Shown: positions 1-7,951 of the stretch, piece after piece
Layout of the letters: every line of letters begins with the position of its first letter
How positions within the stretch are numbered: position 1 is the first letter of the stretch
From: Clostridia bacterium
Lineage (GTDB): Bacteria > Bacillota_A > Clostridia > Christensenellales > Borkfalkiaceae
Length of the DNA: 9,782 nt
Direction of reading: 5' to 3'
Assembly (NCBI GenBank): GCA_017456945.1
Contig: JAFTIK010000085.1
Span: forward strand, 1 to 9,782
The notes under the pieces: model-generated
Told to the model about the DNA's origin: nothing
Seen by the model: the letters and a program-made list of their open reading frames with translations, nothing else
The model's database searches: none
Translations under genes and position numbers: made by a program

Positions 1-1
1 T

Positions 2-3000
2 ATAGTCGGTCCTAACGGTTGCGGTAAAAGTAACGTTGCAGACGCTATACGTTGGGTGCTCGGCGAACAATCGGCAAAAAGCCTTCGTGGTTCGAGCATG
101 CAAGACGTAATATTTAGCGGAACGCAGGGTAGAAAATCCCTTTCTTATTGCGAAGTTTCGCTCTTTTTTGATAACTCGAATAGAATGTTTAGCCTAGACT
201 ATAACGAAGTTATCATTACGAGAAAACTCTACCGTAGTGGTGAAAGCGAATACTTTATCAACAAACAGCCGTCAAGGCTACGCGATATCGTAGAACTTTT
301 GCACGAATGCGGTATAGGTAAAGAAGGTTATACCATAATCGGTCAAGGTAAGGTAGAAGAAATTATGTCTGCTAAACCTGAAGACCGCCGTATGATTTTT
401 GAAGAAGCAACGGGCATTGCAAAGTTTAAGACTAGAAAGAACGAATCACAAAGAAAGTTAGAAAGAACGCACGAAAACTTGGTGCGCTATATCGACATAC
501 TTACCGAAATAGAAAACCAACTTGCCCCGCTTGAAAGAAAGGCGGAAAAAGCAAAAGAGTTCAACGAATTATCCGAGCAGTTAAAATTCCACGAACTAAA
601 CACTTACGTAGCTAAGGTTGACGGGGTGGAAACGGCAAAGGGCAAGATTTATACTAGAATTAAGGGTATAGACGAGCAAACGGGGCTTCGCCGTCAGGAA
701 ATGGCGGGCGCAGAAACCGAATACGAAAAGATTTTCTCGGATATCTCCGGCGCAGATGAAACGCTTAAAAAACTCAACGACGAACTTTTGGAAAAGAGAG
801 TCGGTATGGAACACGCATCGGGCGCAAAACAACTTTACGACCAAAAAATATCCTTCCTTAAAGGTCAAATAGAGCGCGCAGAAAAGGAAATCGAAGACAA
901 CGCTCGTTTGATAAAGGAAAGTCAAAACAGTCTAAGCGCTAATAACCAAACGCTAAAAGATTGTGAAAGCAAACTTAAAACCCTACAAGAAAAGGCTGAT
1001 AAAGTAAGCAAAAAACTTCTTTCGCTTACCGAAAAGATTGCGCTAGGCGAAGAACTTGCTACTGCAAACCAAAAGAGAATTATACAGTCTTTGGAATCTC
1101 TTTCCGACTTAAAAGTAAATACGGGAACAATGTCTATCGAAAAGAAAAACCTTCTCGATAAACTTGAAGAACTCACGGCTAAATTAGACGATTTGTCTGT
1201 TAAGCGCAACGAGTATTTTAATGAAAAAGAACGTTCGGACAAGACTATCGACGAACTTGACCGTTCGGTTTACGACTGCAAAAACAACATTGAAGACAAG
1301 GAAGAAGAAGTTCGCGCTTGCAACGAAGCCGTGGCTAAAACCGACAACGCAATTTATTCTTTGAACTCGGTAATTACCACGCTCGTAACTAAAGATAACT
1401 TCTACCGTGGGCTTCGCGATAACTACGAAGGTTTTGCCCCCGCAGTAAAACTCTTGCTTAATAAAGCAAAGGAAAACGGCGAACTTAAAAAGCGCATTAA
1501 AGGCGTGGTTGCAGAACTTATTAAGGGGGATAAAAAATACGACGTTGCTTTGGAAACGGCGCTCGCAGCCGCCGCGCAAAATATCGTTACTCAAACCCCA
1601 GAAGAAGCGAAATACCTTATCGAATACCTAAAAGCAAATAAAATCGGTAGAATAACTTTCTTGCCGATAACTTCTGTAAAGCCAAGGGAACAAAACGTAG
1701 CGGTTACCGCGGCGCTTGGCGAAAAGGGCGCTTTAGGGGTTGCGAACAAACTTGTAACTTACGATAAGCAGTACGAGAACGTAATATCCAACCTTTTGGG
1801 TAACACCCTTATCGTAGACACCTTGGAAAACGCAACGAGAATTGCAGATAAATATCGTTTCGCGTTCAAGATGGTAACTCTCGACGGTGACGTTTTTACA
1901 ACTCAAGGCGCAATGACGGGTGGTTCAAGAAGAACGGATACCGTAGGGCTACTTTCGGGTGATAGAAAGATAGAAGACAACGCTATGCAGTTAAAGGCAA
2001 AGCGTGTAGAAATGGATAAATTAAAATCGGAAAAACTCGAACTCGAAAAGAAACGCGACAAGGCGTTTGACGAACTAGGGATTTTGAACGATCTATACAC
2101 GGGCAAACGCCAACAAGCGCTCGTAGAGCGTGAAAAACAAGCGGTTGCCGAAAAACGCTTGAGCGAAATCGGTCAGGAAATAGAGTTTGCGAACGACCTT
2201 ATCGATACGGTTAAAGAAAAACTCAACAAACTTAACGCCGACTACGAAATCGTTCAAAGCGGCGGTAAGAAACTTGAAGCCGATAGGGCTACGGCGTCAG
2301 AAACGGCAGATAAGCACCAAGCAGAGTACGACGCTTTGAGAAAGGAACGCCAAGCGCTTGCAGAAGAAAGCACGGCTTTACAAGTAAGCGTTACCGAATT
2401 AAAAGGTCAAATTAGCTCGCTCACGGCTGAAAATCAAAGATTATCCGGCGTTATCGCTGAAACGGAAAACGCAACGGAAGGTCTAAAAAAGAGCAATATC
2501 GGCGCAGAAGAGATTATCGAAGAACTTCGCAGGGAACAGGAAAAAGTTGCGCTTACCAAGGCTGAACAAGATTATATCAACGGCATACGCGCTAAGATAG
2601 AAAATATCGAAAACGACAAAACTGCTCTTCGTGAAAGATTAAATAAAAACGACGAATTGAAAAAGCAGTTAACCGAAGCGATTAACGCTCTTTCCGAAAA
2701 GAAACACGAGCAAGAAATAGCGCTTGCAAAAATAGATTCCGACCTAGAATACTTGCAACAAAGCATTTGGGAAGACTATCAAGAAACCTACGAAACGGCA
2801 GTTAAACAACGCGCGGAAAATTACGACGCAAGTTTTGGCGAACAGGAAATCAATAGAATTAGAAGAAAAAGAAGTTCGCTCGGCGCAATCGACGCCACGG
2901 CAATCGACGACCTTAAGATTTTGAAAGAGCGTTATCAAGAAATGACCACGCAGAAAGAAGATCTTGAGAAAGCCGAAAAGGATATTCAAGAAGCAATCGA

Positions 3001-3511
3001 TAAGATTAAAGCGGAAATGCTTACTCAGTTCGACCAAGGCTTTACTACCATTAACGAAAACTTCCAAAGAATATTTAAGGAATTATTCGGCGGTGGTAGG
3101 GCAATGCTACAAATCGACTATACCGACGTTGAAGATAGGCTTGAAGCAGGCATAGAAATCGTTGCCGAACCCCCAGGAAAGAAATTGCAAAAACTTTCAC
3201 TTCTTTCGGGTGGTGAAAAGGCGCTTACGGCAATTGCAATACTCTTTGCAATCTTAAAACTTCGTCCTATGCCTTTCTGCGTGCTCGACGAAATAGAAGC
3301 CGCGCTCGACGAAGCCAACGTTGATAGATTTGCAAGGTATTTGCAAAAGTTTAGCGAAGAAACGCAGTTTATCGTTATAACGCACAGAAAGCCGACTATG
3401 GAAATGGCAGACGCGCTTTTCGGCGTAACCATGCAAGAAAAAGGCGTTTCCAAAATGGTATCGGTAAAACTTTCCGACGTTTCCGAAATAACAGGCGAAA
3501 ATTTAGCGTAA
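2..3511 (+). CDS. smc: Chromosome segregation/condensation ATPase SMC (5' end outside window)
   Basis: SMC is the ABC-type ATPase of the SMC-ScpAB condensin, which loads on the chromosome and drives origin segregation. The frame is already open at base 2 and reads IVGPNGCGKSN (Walker A, visible residues 1-11), then RWVLGEQSAKSLRG, so roughly the first 28 residues lie upstream. About 1169 residues are visible. Order: N-terminal ATPase half, long Lys/Glu-rich coiled coil, hinge at about visible residues 470-650 (from NYEGFAP to the MTGGSRR segment), returning coiled coil, then the C-terminal ATPase half with the ABC signature LLSGGEKAL (bases about 3200-3225), Walker B FCVLDEIEAALDEANV (about 3272-3320) and the H-loop ITHRK. 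It ends in TAA. The GTG at 56 is internal: it encodes the Val of RWVLGE. The P-loop Cys where many homologues have Ser is a common variant. ftsY follows after 14 nt, as in Bacillus-type operons. Confidence 0.98.
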   Translation: MVGPNGCGKSNVADAIRWVLGEQSAKSLRGSSMQDVIFSGTQGRKSLSYCEVSLFFDNSNRMFSLDYNEVIITRKLYRSGESEYFINKQPSRLRDIVELLHECGIGKEGYTIIGQGKVEEIMSAKPEDRRMIFEEATGIAKFKTRKNESQRKLERTHENLVRYIDILTEIENQLAPLERKAEKAKEFNELSEQLKFHELNTYVAKVDGVETAKGKIYTRIKGIDEQTGLRRQEMAGAETEYEKIFSDISGADETLKKLNDELLEKRVGMEHASGAKQLYDQKISFLKGQIERAEKEIEDNARLIKESQNSLSANNQTLKDCESKLKTLQEKADKVSKKLLSLTEKIALGEELATANQKRIIQSLESLSDLKVNTGTMSIEKKNLLDKLEELTAKLDDLSVKRNEYFNEKERSDKTIDELDRSVYDCKNNIEDKEEEVRACNEAVAKTDNAIYSLNSVITTLVTKDNFYRGLRDNYEGFAPAVKLLLNKAKENGELKKRIKGVVAELIKGDKKYDVALETALAAAAQNIVTQTPEEAKYLIEYLKANKIGRITFLPITSVKPREQNVAVTAALGEKGALGVANKLVTYDKQYENVISNLLGNTLIVDTLENATRIADKYRFAFKMVTLDGDVFTTQGAMTGGSRRTDTVGLLSGDRKIEDNAMQLKAKRVEMDKLKSEKLELEKKRDKAFDELGILNDLYTGKRQQALVEREKQAVAEKRLSEIGQEIEFANDLIDTVKEKLNKLNADYEIVQSGGKKLEADRATASETADKHQAEYDALRKERQALAEESTALQVSVTELKGQISSLTAENQRLSGVIAETENATEGLKKSNIGAEEIIEELRREQEKVALTKAEQDYINGIRAKIENIENDKTALRERLNKNDELKKQLTEAINALSEKKHEQEIALAKIDSDLEYLQQSIWEDYQETYETAVKQRAENYDASFGEQEINRIRRKRSSLGAIDATAIDDLKILKERYQEMTTQKEDLEKAEKDIQEAIDKIKAEMLTQFDQGFTTINENFQRIFKELFGGGRAMLQIDYTDVEDRLEAGIEIVAEPPGKKLQKLSLLSGGEKALTAIAILFAILKLRPMPFCVLDEIEAALDEANVDRFARYLQKFSEETQFIVITHRKPTMEMADALFGVTMQEKGVSKMVSVKLSDVSEITGENLA

Positions 3512-3525
3512 AATTTGGGTAATTT

Positions 3526-4422
3526 ATGGGACTTTTTAGTAAAATAAAAGCCGTTCTAGCAAAGACTAGAGACGGTATTGCAAAAAAACTAAACGACTTG
3601 TTTGCAAAAAACAAACTCGGCGAAGAATTCTACGAACAATTAGAAGATATTTTAATTTCTTCAGACGTTTCGGTTAAAACGACAATGGAAATCGTAGATG
3701 AAATTCGCGAAACGGCTATTAAGGAAAAGTGTAAGGATAAAGATTACGTTATTCAACTTTTGAAAGACGAACTTTTCGACACGCTTAACTACGCCGACCC
3801 GTTAGAAATTAAAAAGCCAGCCGTAATCATGGTGGTAGGCGTTAACGGGGTGGGAAAAACCACTACGATAGGCAAACTTGCAAACAAACTAGTAAAAGAA
3901 AAAAAGAGCGTTACAATAGCCGCTGCGGATACCTTCCGCGCCGCTGCGTCCGACCAACTTTCCGTTTGGGCGGATAGGGCAAAGGTAAGAATTATCAAGC
4001 ACGAAGAAGGGGCTGATGCTTCTGCCGTCGTTTACGACGCTATAACTTCTTGCAAGGCTAGAAATACCGACGTTCTTATAGTTGACACCGCGGGCAGATT
4101 GCACGTTAAAGCCAACCTTATGGAAGAACTCAAAAAGATGGATAGGGTGGTAAAGCGTGAATATCCCGACGCAAACTACTATAAACTTATCGTGTTAGAT
4201 GCTACCACGGGTCAAAACGCTTATAATCAAGTGGAAGTATTCAATCAAGCAATCGGTATCGACGGTATAATTTTAACTAAACTAGACGGTACTGCAAAAG
4301 GTGGGTTTATCGTATCCCTTTCTTACGAACTAGAAGTTCCCGTAGTTTACGTAGGCACGGGCGAAAAGATAGACGATATAGAAGATTTTAACGCAGAAGA
4401 GTTTATCGAAGGTATGTTCTAA
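3526..4422 (+). CDS. ftsY: Signal recognition particle receptor FtsY
   Basis: FtsY is the membrane-associated SRP receptor. Its GTPase pairs with that of Ffh to deliver ribosome-nascent-chain complexes to the Sec translocon. The protein has 298 residues. An N domain (about 1-95) leads into the NG GTPase: G1 GVNGVGKTT (105-113), the DTFRAAA insertion-box motif (135-141), G3 DTAGR (187-191), LDATTGQNA (224-232), G4 TKLDG (251-255) and the closing GEKIDDIEDF segment. It lacks the long acidic A domain of enterobacterial FtsY, as is usual in Gram-positive lineages; the basic, amphipathic first 20 residues could give membrane contact. DATTGQN and DTFRAAA distinguish it from Ffh, and there is no M domain. 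ATG 3526 lies 14 nt after the smc stop with only a weak GGGT upstream, so translation may be coupled to smc. Confidence 0.97.
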   Translation: MGLFSKIKAVLAKTRDGIAKKLNDLFAKNKLGEEFYEQLEDILISSDVSVKTTMEIVDEIRETAIKEKCKDKDYVIQLLKDELFDTLNYADPLEIKKPAVIMVVGVNGVGKTTTIGKLANKLVKEKKSVTIAAADTFRAAASDQLSVWADRAKVRIIKHEEGADASAVVYDAITSCKARNTDVLIVDTAGRLHVKANLMEELKKMDRVVKREYPDANYYKLIVLDATTGQNAYNQVEVFNQAIGIDGIILTKLDGTAKGGFIVSLSYELEVPVVYVGTGEKIDDIEDFNAEEFIEGMF

Positions 4423-4464
4423 ACAATAATTAATCGTAAATTATTTAAAAATTAAGATAAACGC

Positions 4465-4493
4465 TTGACATGCGCGCAAAAAATAAATATAAT
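4465..4493 (+). promoter_or_regulatory. Perfect-consensus sigma-A/sigma-70 promoter before ylxM-ffh
   Basis: TTGACA at 4465-4470 and TATAAT at 4488-4493 are separated by exactly 17 nt, so both hexamers and the spacing match the housekeeping consensus. It lies in the 115-base ftsY-ylxM gap, and initiation is expected near 4499-4502. It would make ylxM-ffh-rpsP and following genes a unit transcribed independently of smc-ftsY. This is inferred from sequence only. Confidence 0.88.
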
Positions 4494-4496
4494 ATC

Positions 4497-4534
4497 AAGG
4501 TGTAAAGTAAATTTGTTTTACACCTTTAGTTTTT
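4497..4534 (+). promoter_or_regulatory. Dyad symmetry / hairpin with T-run in the ylxM leader
   Basis: AAGGTGTAAA (4497-4506) is perfectly complementary to TTTACACCTT (4517-4526), giving a 10-bp stem and 10-nt loop, followed by TAG and a TTTTT run (4530-4534). It starts 3 nt after the -10 box and ends 11 nt before the ylxM ATG. Seen directly: the dyad and T-run. Possible roles: a repressor operator over the start site, a 5'-end stabilising hairpin, or a weak attenuator (the stem has only three or four G/C pairs depending on where it is taken to end). No known operator family is recognised. Confidence 0.6.
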
Positions 4535-4537
4535 ATT

Positions 4538-4843
4538 ATGGAAAAAGATTTAGGTTTAATTGAATTGTTTGAACTTTATCAAGGGCTTTTAACAGAGCGT
4601 CAGCGGGAATTGTTTTCCTGTTATTACCTTTACGATTTATCTTTGTCGGAAATTTCCGAGCCGGAAGGTAAAACTAGGCAAAACGTTTACGAGTCCTTAA
4701 AAAAGGTCAAAGAGAAACTTAAAGGGTACGAAGAAGTTTTAAGGCTAAAAGAAAAGAACCTAGAACTTAAAAAGGTTGCGGAAAAACTTTCTACTCTAGA
4801 TGAAACTTCAAGTAAAAAAATTTTGGAAATTATAGGTAAATAA
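4538..4843 (+). CDS. ylxM: YlxM family putative DNA-binding helix-turn-helix protein
   Basis: This small 101-residue protein belongs to the YlxM/p13 family, which is almost always encoded beside ffh in Firmicutes and is linked to SRP function. The N-terminal half resembles sigma-factor region 4: LTERQRELFSCYYLYDLSLSEIS forms the first helices (about residues 18-40), and TRQNVYESLKKVKEKL forms a recognition-like helix (about 46-61). The C-terminal third is Lys/Glu/Leu-rich and likely helical. Length and motif order match the family. The ATG has no recognisable Shine-Dalgarno sequence; the upstream bases are a T-rich tract after the hairpin, and no other start gives a better match. The stop overlaps the ffh start as TAATG, implying coupled translation. 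The role in SRP biology is known only in broad terms. Confidence 0.93.
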   Translation: MEKDLGLIELFELYQGLLTERQRELFSCYYLYDLSLSEISEPEGKTRQNVYESLKKVKEKLKGYEEVLRLKEKNLELKKVAEKLSTLDETSSKKILEIIGK

Positions 4844-6156
4844 TGGCTCTTTTTTCCGGTTTAAGCGAAAAACTAAATCACATATTCAGTAAACTTACCA
4901 AGCACGGCAGGCTTACCGAACTAGAAATCAAAACGGCAATGAGAGAAGTGCGTATCGCCCTTTTAGAAGCAGACGTTAACATCTCTGTCGTAAAAGATTT
5001 CGTGTCCAAGGTTAGCGACCGCGCGGTTGGTCAAGAAATATTAAAGAGTTTAAGCCCCACTCAACAGGTTATAAAAATCGTTAACGAAGAACTTATCGCC
5101 TTAATGGGTAGCGCTAACAGCAAACTTGTAGTAGCCGATCATCCGCCAACGGTAATAATGATGGCAGGTCTTCAAGGCGCGGGTAAAACCACGCTCGTTG
5201 GCAAACTCGGTATGCTACTTAAAAAGCAAGGCAAAAAACCCCTTTTAGTCGCTTGTGACGTTTATCGTCCCGCGGCGATAAACCAACTTAAAGTAGTTGG
5301 CGAAAAGGCAGGTTGCCAAGTCTTTGAAAAAGGGCAGGGCAACCCCGTAAAGATTGCTAAGGAAGGCGTAGCGCACGCTAAATCTTTCGGTTTTGATACC
5401 GTTATAATCGATACTGCGGGCAGACTTCAAATTGACGAAGAATTGATGAAAGAACTTGAAAACATCAAGGCAGAAGTCAATCCGTCGGAAATTCTTTTGG
5501 TAGTTGATTCTATGACGGGGCAAGTTGCCGTAGAAGTTGCAAACACCTTTAACCAACGCTTAGAAGTTACGGGTTTGGTGCTTACAAAACTCGACGGGGA
5601 TACGCGTGGTGGCGCAACACTATCAATGAAAGCCGTTACGGGCAAACCCATCAAATTCTGTTCGGTTGGTGAAAAACTCGGTGATTTAGAGCCTTTCTAT
5701 CCCGACCGTATGGCAAATAGAATTCTCGGTATGGGTGACGTGTTGTCGCTCATAGAAAAGGCGCAAGAAGCCGTAACTGAAGAGCAAGCCAAAAAAATGG
5801 AAAAGAAGTTCAGAGAGAACTCTTTTACCTTAGAAGATTATTTAGATCAGTTTGAAACCATGAACAAAATGGGTGGCATAAAAGACGTTCTTGCAATGCT
5901 ACCAGGCATGGGCTCGAAAATAAAAATACGAGAAGAAGATATTGACGAAAAGAAAATGCTTACTATGAAAGCGATAATTCAGTCAATGACGAAAAAAGAG
6001 CGTGAAAACCCCAACATCATTAACTCGTCTAGAAAGATGAGAATAGCCAAGGGTAGCGGTACTAGCGTTCAAGAAGTAAATCGCGTGTTAAAGCAGTTCG
6101 AGCAAACTAAAATGATGATGAAACAAATGAAGAACAACAAATTCTTCAGATTTTAA
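4843..6156 (+). CDS. ffh: Signal recognition particle protein Ffh (SRP54)
   Basis: Ffh is the protein subunit of the SRP. It binds SRP RNA and hydrophobic signal sequences and docks to FtsY through its GTPase. The 437 residues are of normal family length. The N domain is about 1-95. The G domain has G1 GLQGAGKTT (109-117), DVYRPAA (139-145), DTAGR (190-194), VDSMTGQVA (221-229) and TKLDGDTRGG (248-257). The methionine-rich M domain (about 297-433) carries the MLPGMG finger-loop region (352-357), the RNA-binding segment SSRKMRIAKGSG (395-406), and a Met-rich tail with KMMMKQM. The ATG shares its A with the ylxM stop; a weak AGGT lies 6 nt upstream. No SRP RNA gene is seen nearby. Downstream, 38 A/T-rich bases separate it from rpsP with no terminator visible. 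Confidence 0.98.
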   Translation: MALFSGLSEKLNHIFSKLTKHGRLTELEIKTAMREVRIALLEADVNISVVKDFVSKVSDRAVGQEILKSLSPTQQVIKIVNEELIALMGSANSKLVVADHPPTVIMMAGLQGAGKTTLVGKLGMLLKKQGKKPLLVACDVYRPAAINQLKVVGEKAGCQVFEKGQGNPVKIAKEGVAHAKSFGFDTVIIDTAGRLQIDEELMKELENIKAEVNPSEILLVVDSMTGQVAVEVANTFNQRLEVTGLVLTKLDGDTRGGATLSMKAVTGKPIKFCSVGEKLGDLEPFYPDRMANRILGMGDVLSLIEKAQEAVTEEQAKKMEKKFRENSFTLEDYLDQFETMNKMGGIKDVLAMLPGMGSKIKIREEDIDEKKMLTMKAIIQSMTKKERENPNIINSSRKMRIAKGSGTSVQEVNRVLKQFEQTKMMMKQMKNNKFFRF

Positions 6157-6194
6157 TTAAAAAATAAAAAATTAAACATATAGGAGAAACAAAA

Positions 6195-6488
6195 ATGGCA
6201 GTAAAAATGAGATTAACCAGAATGGGCGACAAGAAATCCCCCTTCTACCGTATCGTAGTAGCAGATAGCAGAACGGGCAGAGATGGAAAGTACATTGACA
6301 AAGTAGGTCACTATAATCCTATCGCAAACCCCGCTGAAATCGTTATCGACGAAGCAAAGGCAAAAGACTGGCTTGCAAAGGGCGTTCAACCCACCGACAC
6401 CGTAAAGAACATACTCGTAAATCAAGGTATTATTCCGAAGCCCACCAAACTTTCACCTGCAAAGACCAAAGTCCGCAAATCCAAATAA
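6195..6488 (+). CDS. rpsP: 30S ribosomal protein S16
   Basis: S16 binds 16S rRNA and helps assemble the 30S body. The 97-residue protein begins [20 protein letters not shown], contains [21 protein letters not shown] (about residues 22-42) and has the typical [19 protein letters not shown] helix-turn region (about 52-70). The last 15 or so residues are a Lys/Pro-rich tail, slightly longer than the shortest S16 forms. A clear AGGAG (6182-6186) sits 8 nt before the ATG, the best ribosome-binding site in this part of the window, as expected for a highly expressed ribosomal protein. khpA, rimM and trmD follow, which is the classical S16 operon. Confidence 0.98.
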   Translation: MAVKMRLTRMGDKKSPFYRIVVADSRTGRDGKYIDKVGHYNPIANPAEIVIDEAKAKDWLAKGVQPTDTVKNILVNQGIIPKPTKLSPAKTKVRKSK

Positions 6489-6504
6489 GGGTTAGGGAGA
6501 AAGT

Positions 6505-6750
6505 ATGATAGAACTTATTAAATACGTAGTCAATCGTTTTGCTGAAAAGCCAGATGAAATTGAGTACGATATAGTAGAAAACGGCTCGGAAATTTCCGTA
6601 ACCGTTATTCTTGCTGATAGCGATATGGGTAAAGTAATCGGTCGCCAAGGCAAGATTGCTAAAGCGCTCCGCACGCTCGTTCGCGCAGGTTCGCAAGCGG
6701 AAAATAAAAAATACAATATTGAAATCAAGGAACGCGGGGAAGTGGAATAA
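6505..6750 (+). CDS. khpA: KH-domain RNA-binding protein KhpA (YlqC)
   Basis: This 81-residue single KH-domain protein belongs to the KhpA/YlqC family. Family members bind RNA, often with partner KhpB (Jag/EloR), and in some Gram-positive bacteria influence cell division and envelope synthesis. The KH signature is visible as GKVIGRQGKIAKALRTLVR (about residues 42-60), with the GRQG loop, followed by a terminal beta strand KKYNIEIKE. The ATG is preceded by AGGGAG (6494-6499) at 5 nt, and the gene lies 16 nt after rpsP, its near-universal partner in Firmicutes. Its last codons form the 5' arm of a terminator-like hairpin described separately. Confidence 0.96.
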   Translation: MIELIKYVVNRFAEKPDEIEYDIVENGSEISVTVILADSDMGKVIGRQGKIAKALRTLVRAGSQAENKKYNIEIKERGEVE

Positions 6751-6763
6751 TTTCCCCGTTTTT
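6735..6763 (+). terminator. Candidate intrinsic terminator/attenuator between khpA and rimM
   Basis: CGGGGAA (6735-6741) pairs with TTCCCCG (6752-6758) to form a 7-bp GC-rich stem with a 10-nt loop that contains the khpA TAA stop. TTTTT (6759-6763) follows immediately. The layout fits a short rho-independent terminator, but the T-run is only five long and the next genes belong to the same conserved operon. Partial termination, which would lower rimM-trmD expression relative to rpsP-khpA, is more likely than a full stop. Ribosomes finishing khpA would cover the 5' arm. Confidence 0.5.
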
Positions 6764-6777
6764 CCACATTTTAAACT

Positions 6778-7287
6778 ATGGAAAACACCTTAAAAATCGG
6801 CGTTATCGTTAAGCCCCAAGGCATTAAAGGGGAAGTAAAAGTTCAACCTTTAACCGACGATATAACGCGCTTTAAAAAACTTAAAAAAGTTATTATAGAC
6901 GGGGTTAATCACACGGTAGAACGCGTCGTAATAGGTGGTAACACCGTCTTTTTAGCAATTTCTGGTATTACCGATAGGGATACTGCGGAAACCTTCCGTG
7001 GCAAGTTTTTGTCGGTTGAGCGTCAAGACGCGGTTAAACTTCCTAAAGATACCTTTTTTATCGCCGATATTATCGGTTGTGAACTTTTTACCGACGACGA
7101 CCAAATGGTTGGCGAAATAATCGACGTTACCACCGCAAGAACGGATATTTTTACCGTTAAATGTCAAGGCGAACGCATTATGCGCTTTCCTTTCTTAAAG
7201 GACCTTTTAGTTTCGGTAGATATAGAAGAAAAAAAGGTAACGGTTAAAACTAAAAGACTTCAAGAGGTTTCTTGCTATGAGAATTGA
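6778..7287 (+). CDS. rimM: Ribosome maturation factor RimM
   Basis: RimM is an assembly chaperone that binds S19 and the 30S head during 16S rRNA maturation. The 169-residue length is normal. The N-terminal RimM domain (about 5-88) begins IGVIVKPQGIKGEVKVQPLTD, the family signature. The C-terminal PRC-barrel domain (about 92-165) has FFIADIIGCELF, then MRFPFLKDLLVSVDIEEKKV near the end. The ATG at 6778 is fixed by an in-frame TAA two codons upstream (6772-6774). No Shine-Dalgarno sequence precedes it; instead there is a hairpin and a T/A-rich spacer. The last 11 nt overlap the start of trmD, which suggests coupled translation. S16 and TrmD neighbours are typical. Confidence 0.97.
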   Translation: MENTLKIGVIVKPQGIKGEVKVQPLTDDITRFKKLKKVIIDGVNHTVERVVIGGNTVFLAISGITDRDTAETFRGKFLSVERQDAVKLPKDTFFIADIIGCELFTDDDQMVGEIIDVTTARTDIFTVKCQGERIMRFPFLKDLLVSVDIEEKKVTVKTKRLQEVSCYEN

Positions 7288-7951
7288 CGTGCTTACCCTT
7301 TTTCCCGAAATGTTCACCCCCTTAAAAACTAGTATAATAGGTAGGGCTGTGGATAGTGGAAAACTTGAAATTTACGTTCACGATATTAGAGAATATACTT
7401 TAGATAAACACAAAAAATGTGACGACGCGCCATTTGGTGGTGGCGCAGGTATGGTAATGATGGCTCAGCCTATTGCATCCGCAATTCAAGCGATAGATCC
7501 CGAACATCAATCCAAAAGAGTGTTTCTTTCGCCAAGGGGTAGAGTGTTTAAGCAACAAGTGGTTTTAGAGTATGCAAAATACGATAGACTTTTGCTTTTA
7601 TGCGGTCATTACGAAGGGGTTGACCAACGGGTAATAGACTTATTTATCGACGAAGAATTATCTATAGGCGACTTTGTTTTAACTGGTGGTGAAATACCTG
7701 CAATGGCAGTCGTAGATGCCGTTGCTCGCTACGTAGACGGGGTTATCAACGGTGAATCGCTCGCTCAAGAAAGTTTTTCTAACGGGCTTTTAGAGTATCC
7801 GCAATATACTAGACCGCAAGAGTTTATGGGGCTTAAAGTTCCCGAGGTTTTAACTAGTGGTAACCACGGTGAAGTGGATAAATGGCGTCTTAAAAAATCT
7901 ATTGAAATAACCAAACAAAACCGCCCCGACTTACTTAAAGAGGAAAAATAA
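7277..7951 (+). CDS. trmD: tRNA (guanine-N1)-methyltransferase TrmD
   Basis: TrmD is a SPOUT-class methyltransferase that makes m1G37 in tRNAs with G36, preventing +1 frameshifting. The 224 residues open with MRIDVLTLFPEMF. They carry DDAPFGGGAGMVM (about 49-61) and the trefoil-knot AdoMet site LCGHYEGVDQR (108-118) with IGDFVLTGGE (130-139). They also hold the predicted catalytic Asp in VVDAVAR (D147) and the tRNA-binding TRPQEFMGLKVPEVLTSGNH region (about 178-197). It ends soon after RPDLL, so it lacks about 15-30 C-terminal residues present in longer homologues such as the E. coli form; the catalytic core is complete. AAGAGG (7262-7267) lies 9 nt before the ATG inside the rimM end. The usual next gene, rplS, is absent; rbgA overlaps by 1 nt. 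Confidence 0.97.
   Translation: MRIDVLTLFPEMFTPLKTSIIGRAVDSGKLEIYVHDIREYTLDKHKKCDDAPFGGGAGMVMMAQPIASAIQAIDPEHQSKRVFLSPRGRVFKQQVVLEYAKYDRLLLLCGHYEGVDQRVIDLFIDEELSIGDFVLTGGEIPAMAVVDAVARYVDGVINGESLAQESFSNGLLEYPQYTRPQEFMGLKVPEVLTSGNHGEVDKWRLKKSIEITKQNRPDLLKEEK

Noticed and set aside
1184..1594. Long minus-strand open frames opposite smc, including 3118-3453
   Set aside because: They are Phe/Ser/Leu-rich complements of the Lys/Glu-rich coiled-coil and ATPase codons, lack ribosome-binding sites and resemble no family.
56..3511. GTG at 56 as the start of smc
   Set aside because: The frame is open back to base 2 and encodes the Walker A region, which is essential to SMC; the GTG is an internal Val codon and the true start is outside the window.
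4425..4445. Inverted repeat AATAATT / AATTATT just after ftsY
   Set aside because: The stem is seven A/T pairs only with no useful T-run, too weak for a terminator; in such AT-rich DNA it is likely chance.
4423..4537. SRP RNA (ffs/scr) gene near ffh
   Set aside because: The gap is too short and lacks the conserved GGAA tetraloop-type apical hairpin of SRP RNA; it is better explained by promoter plus leader hairpin.
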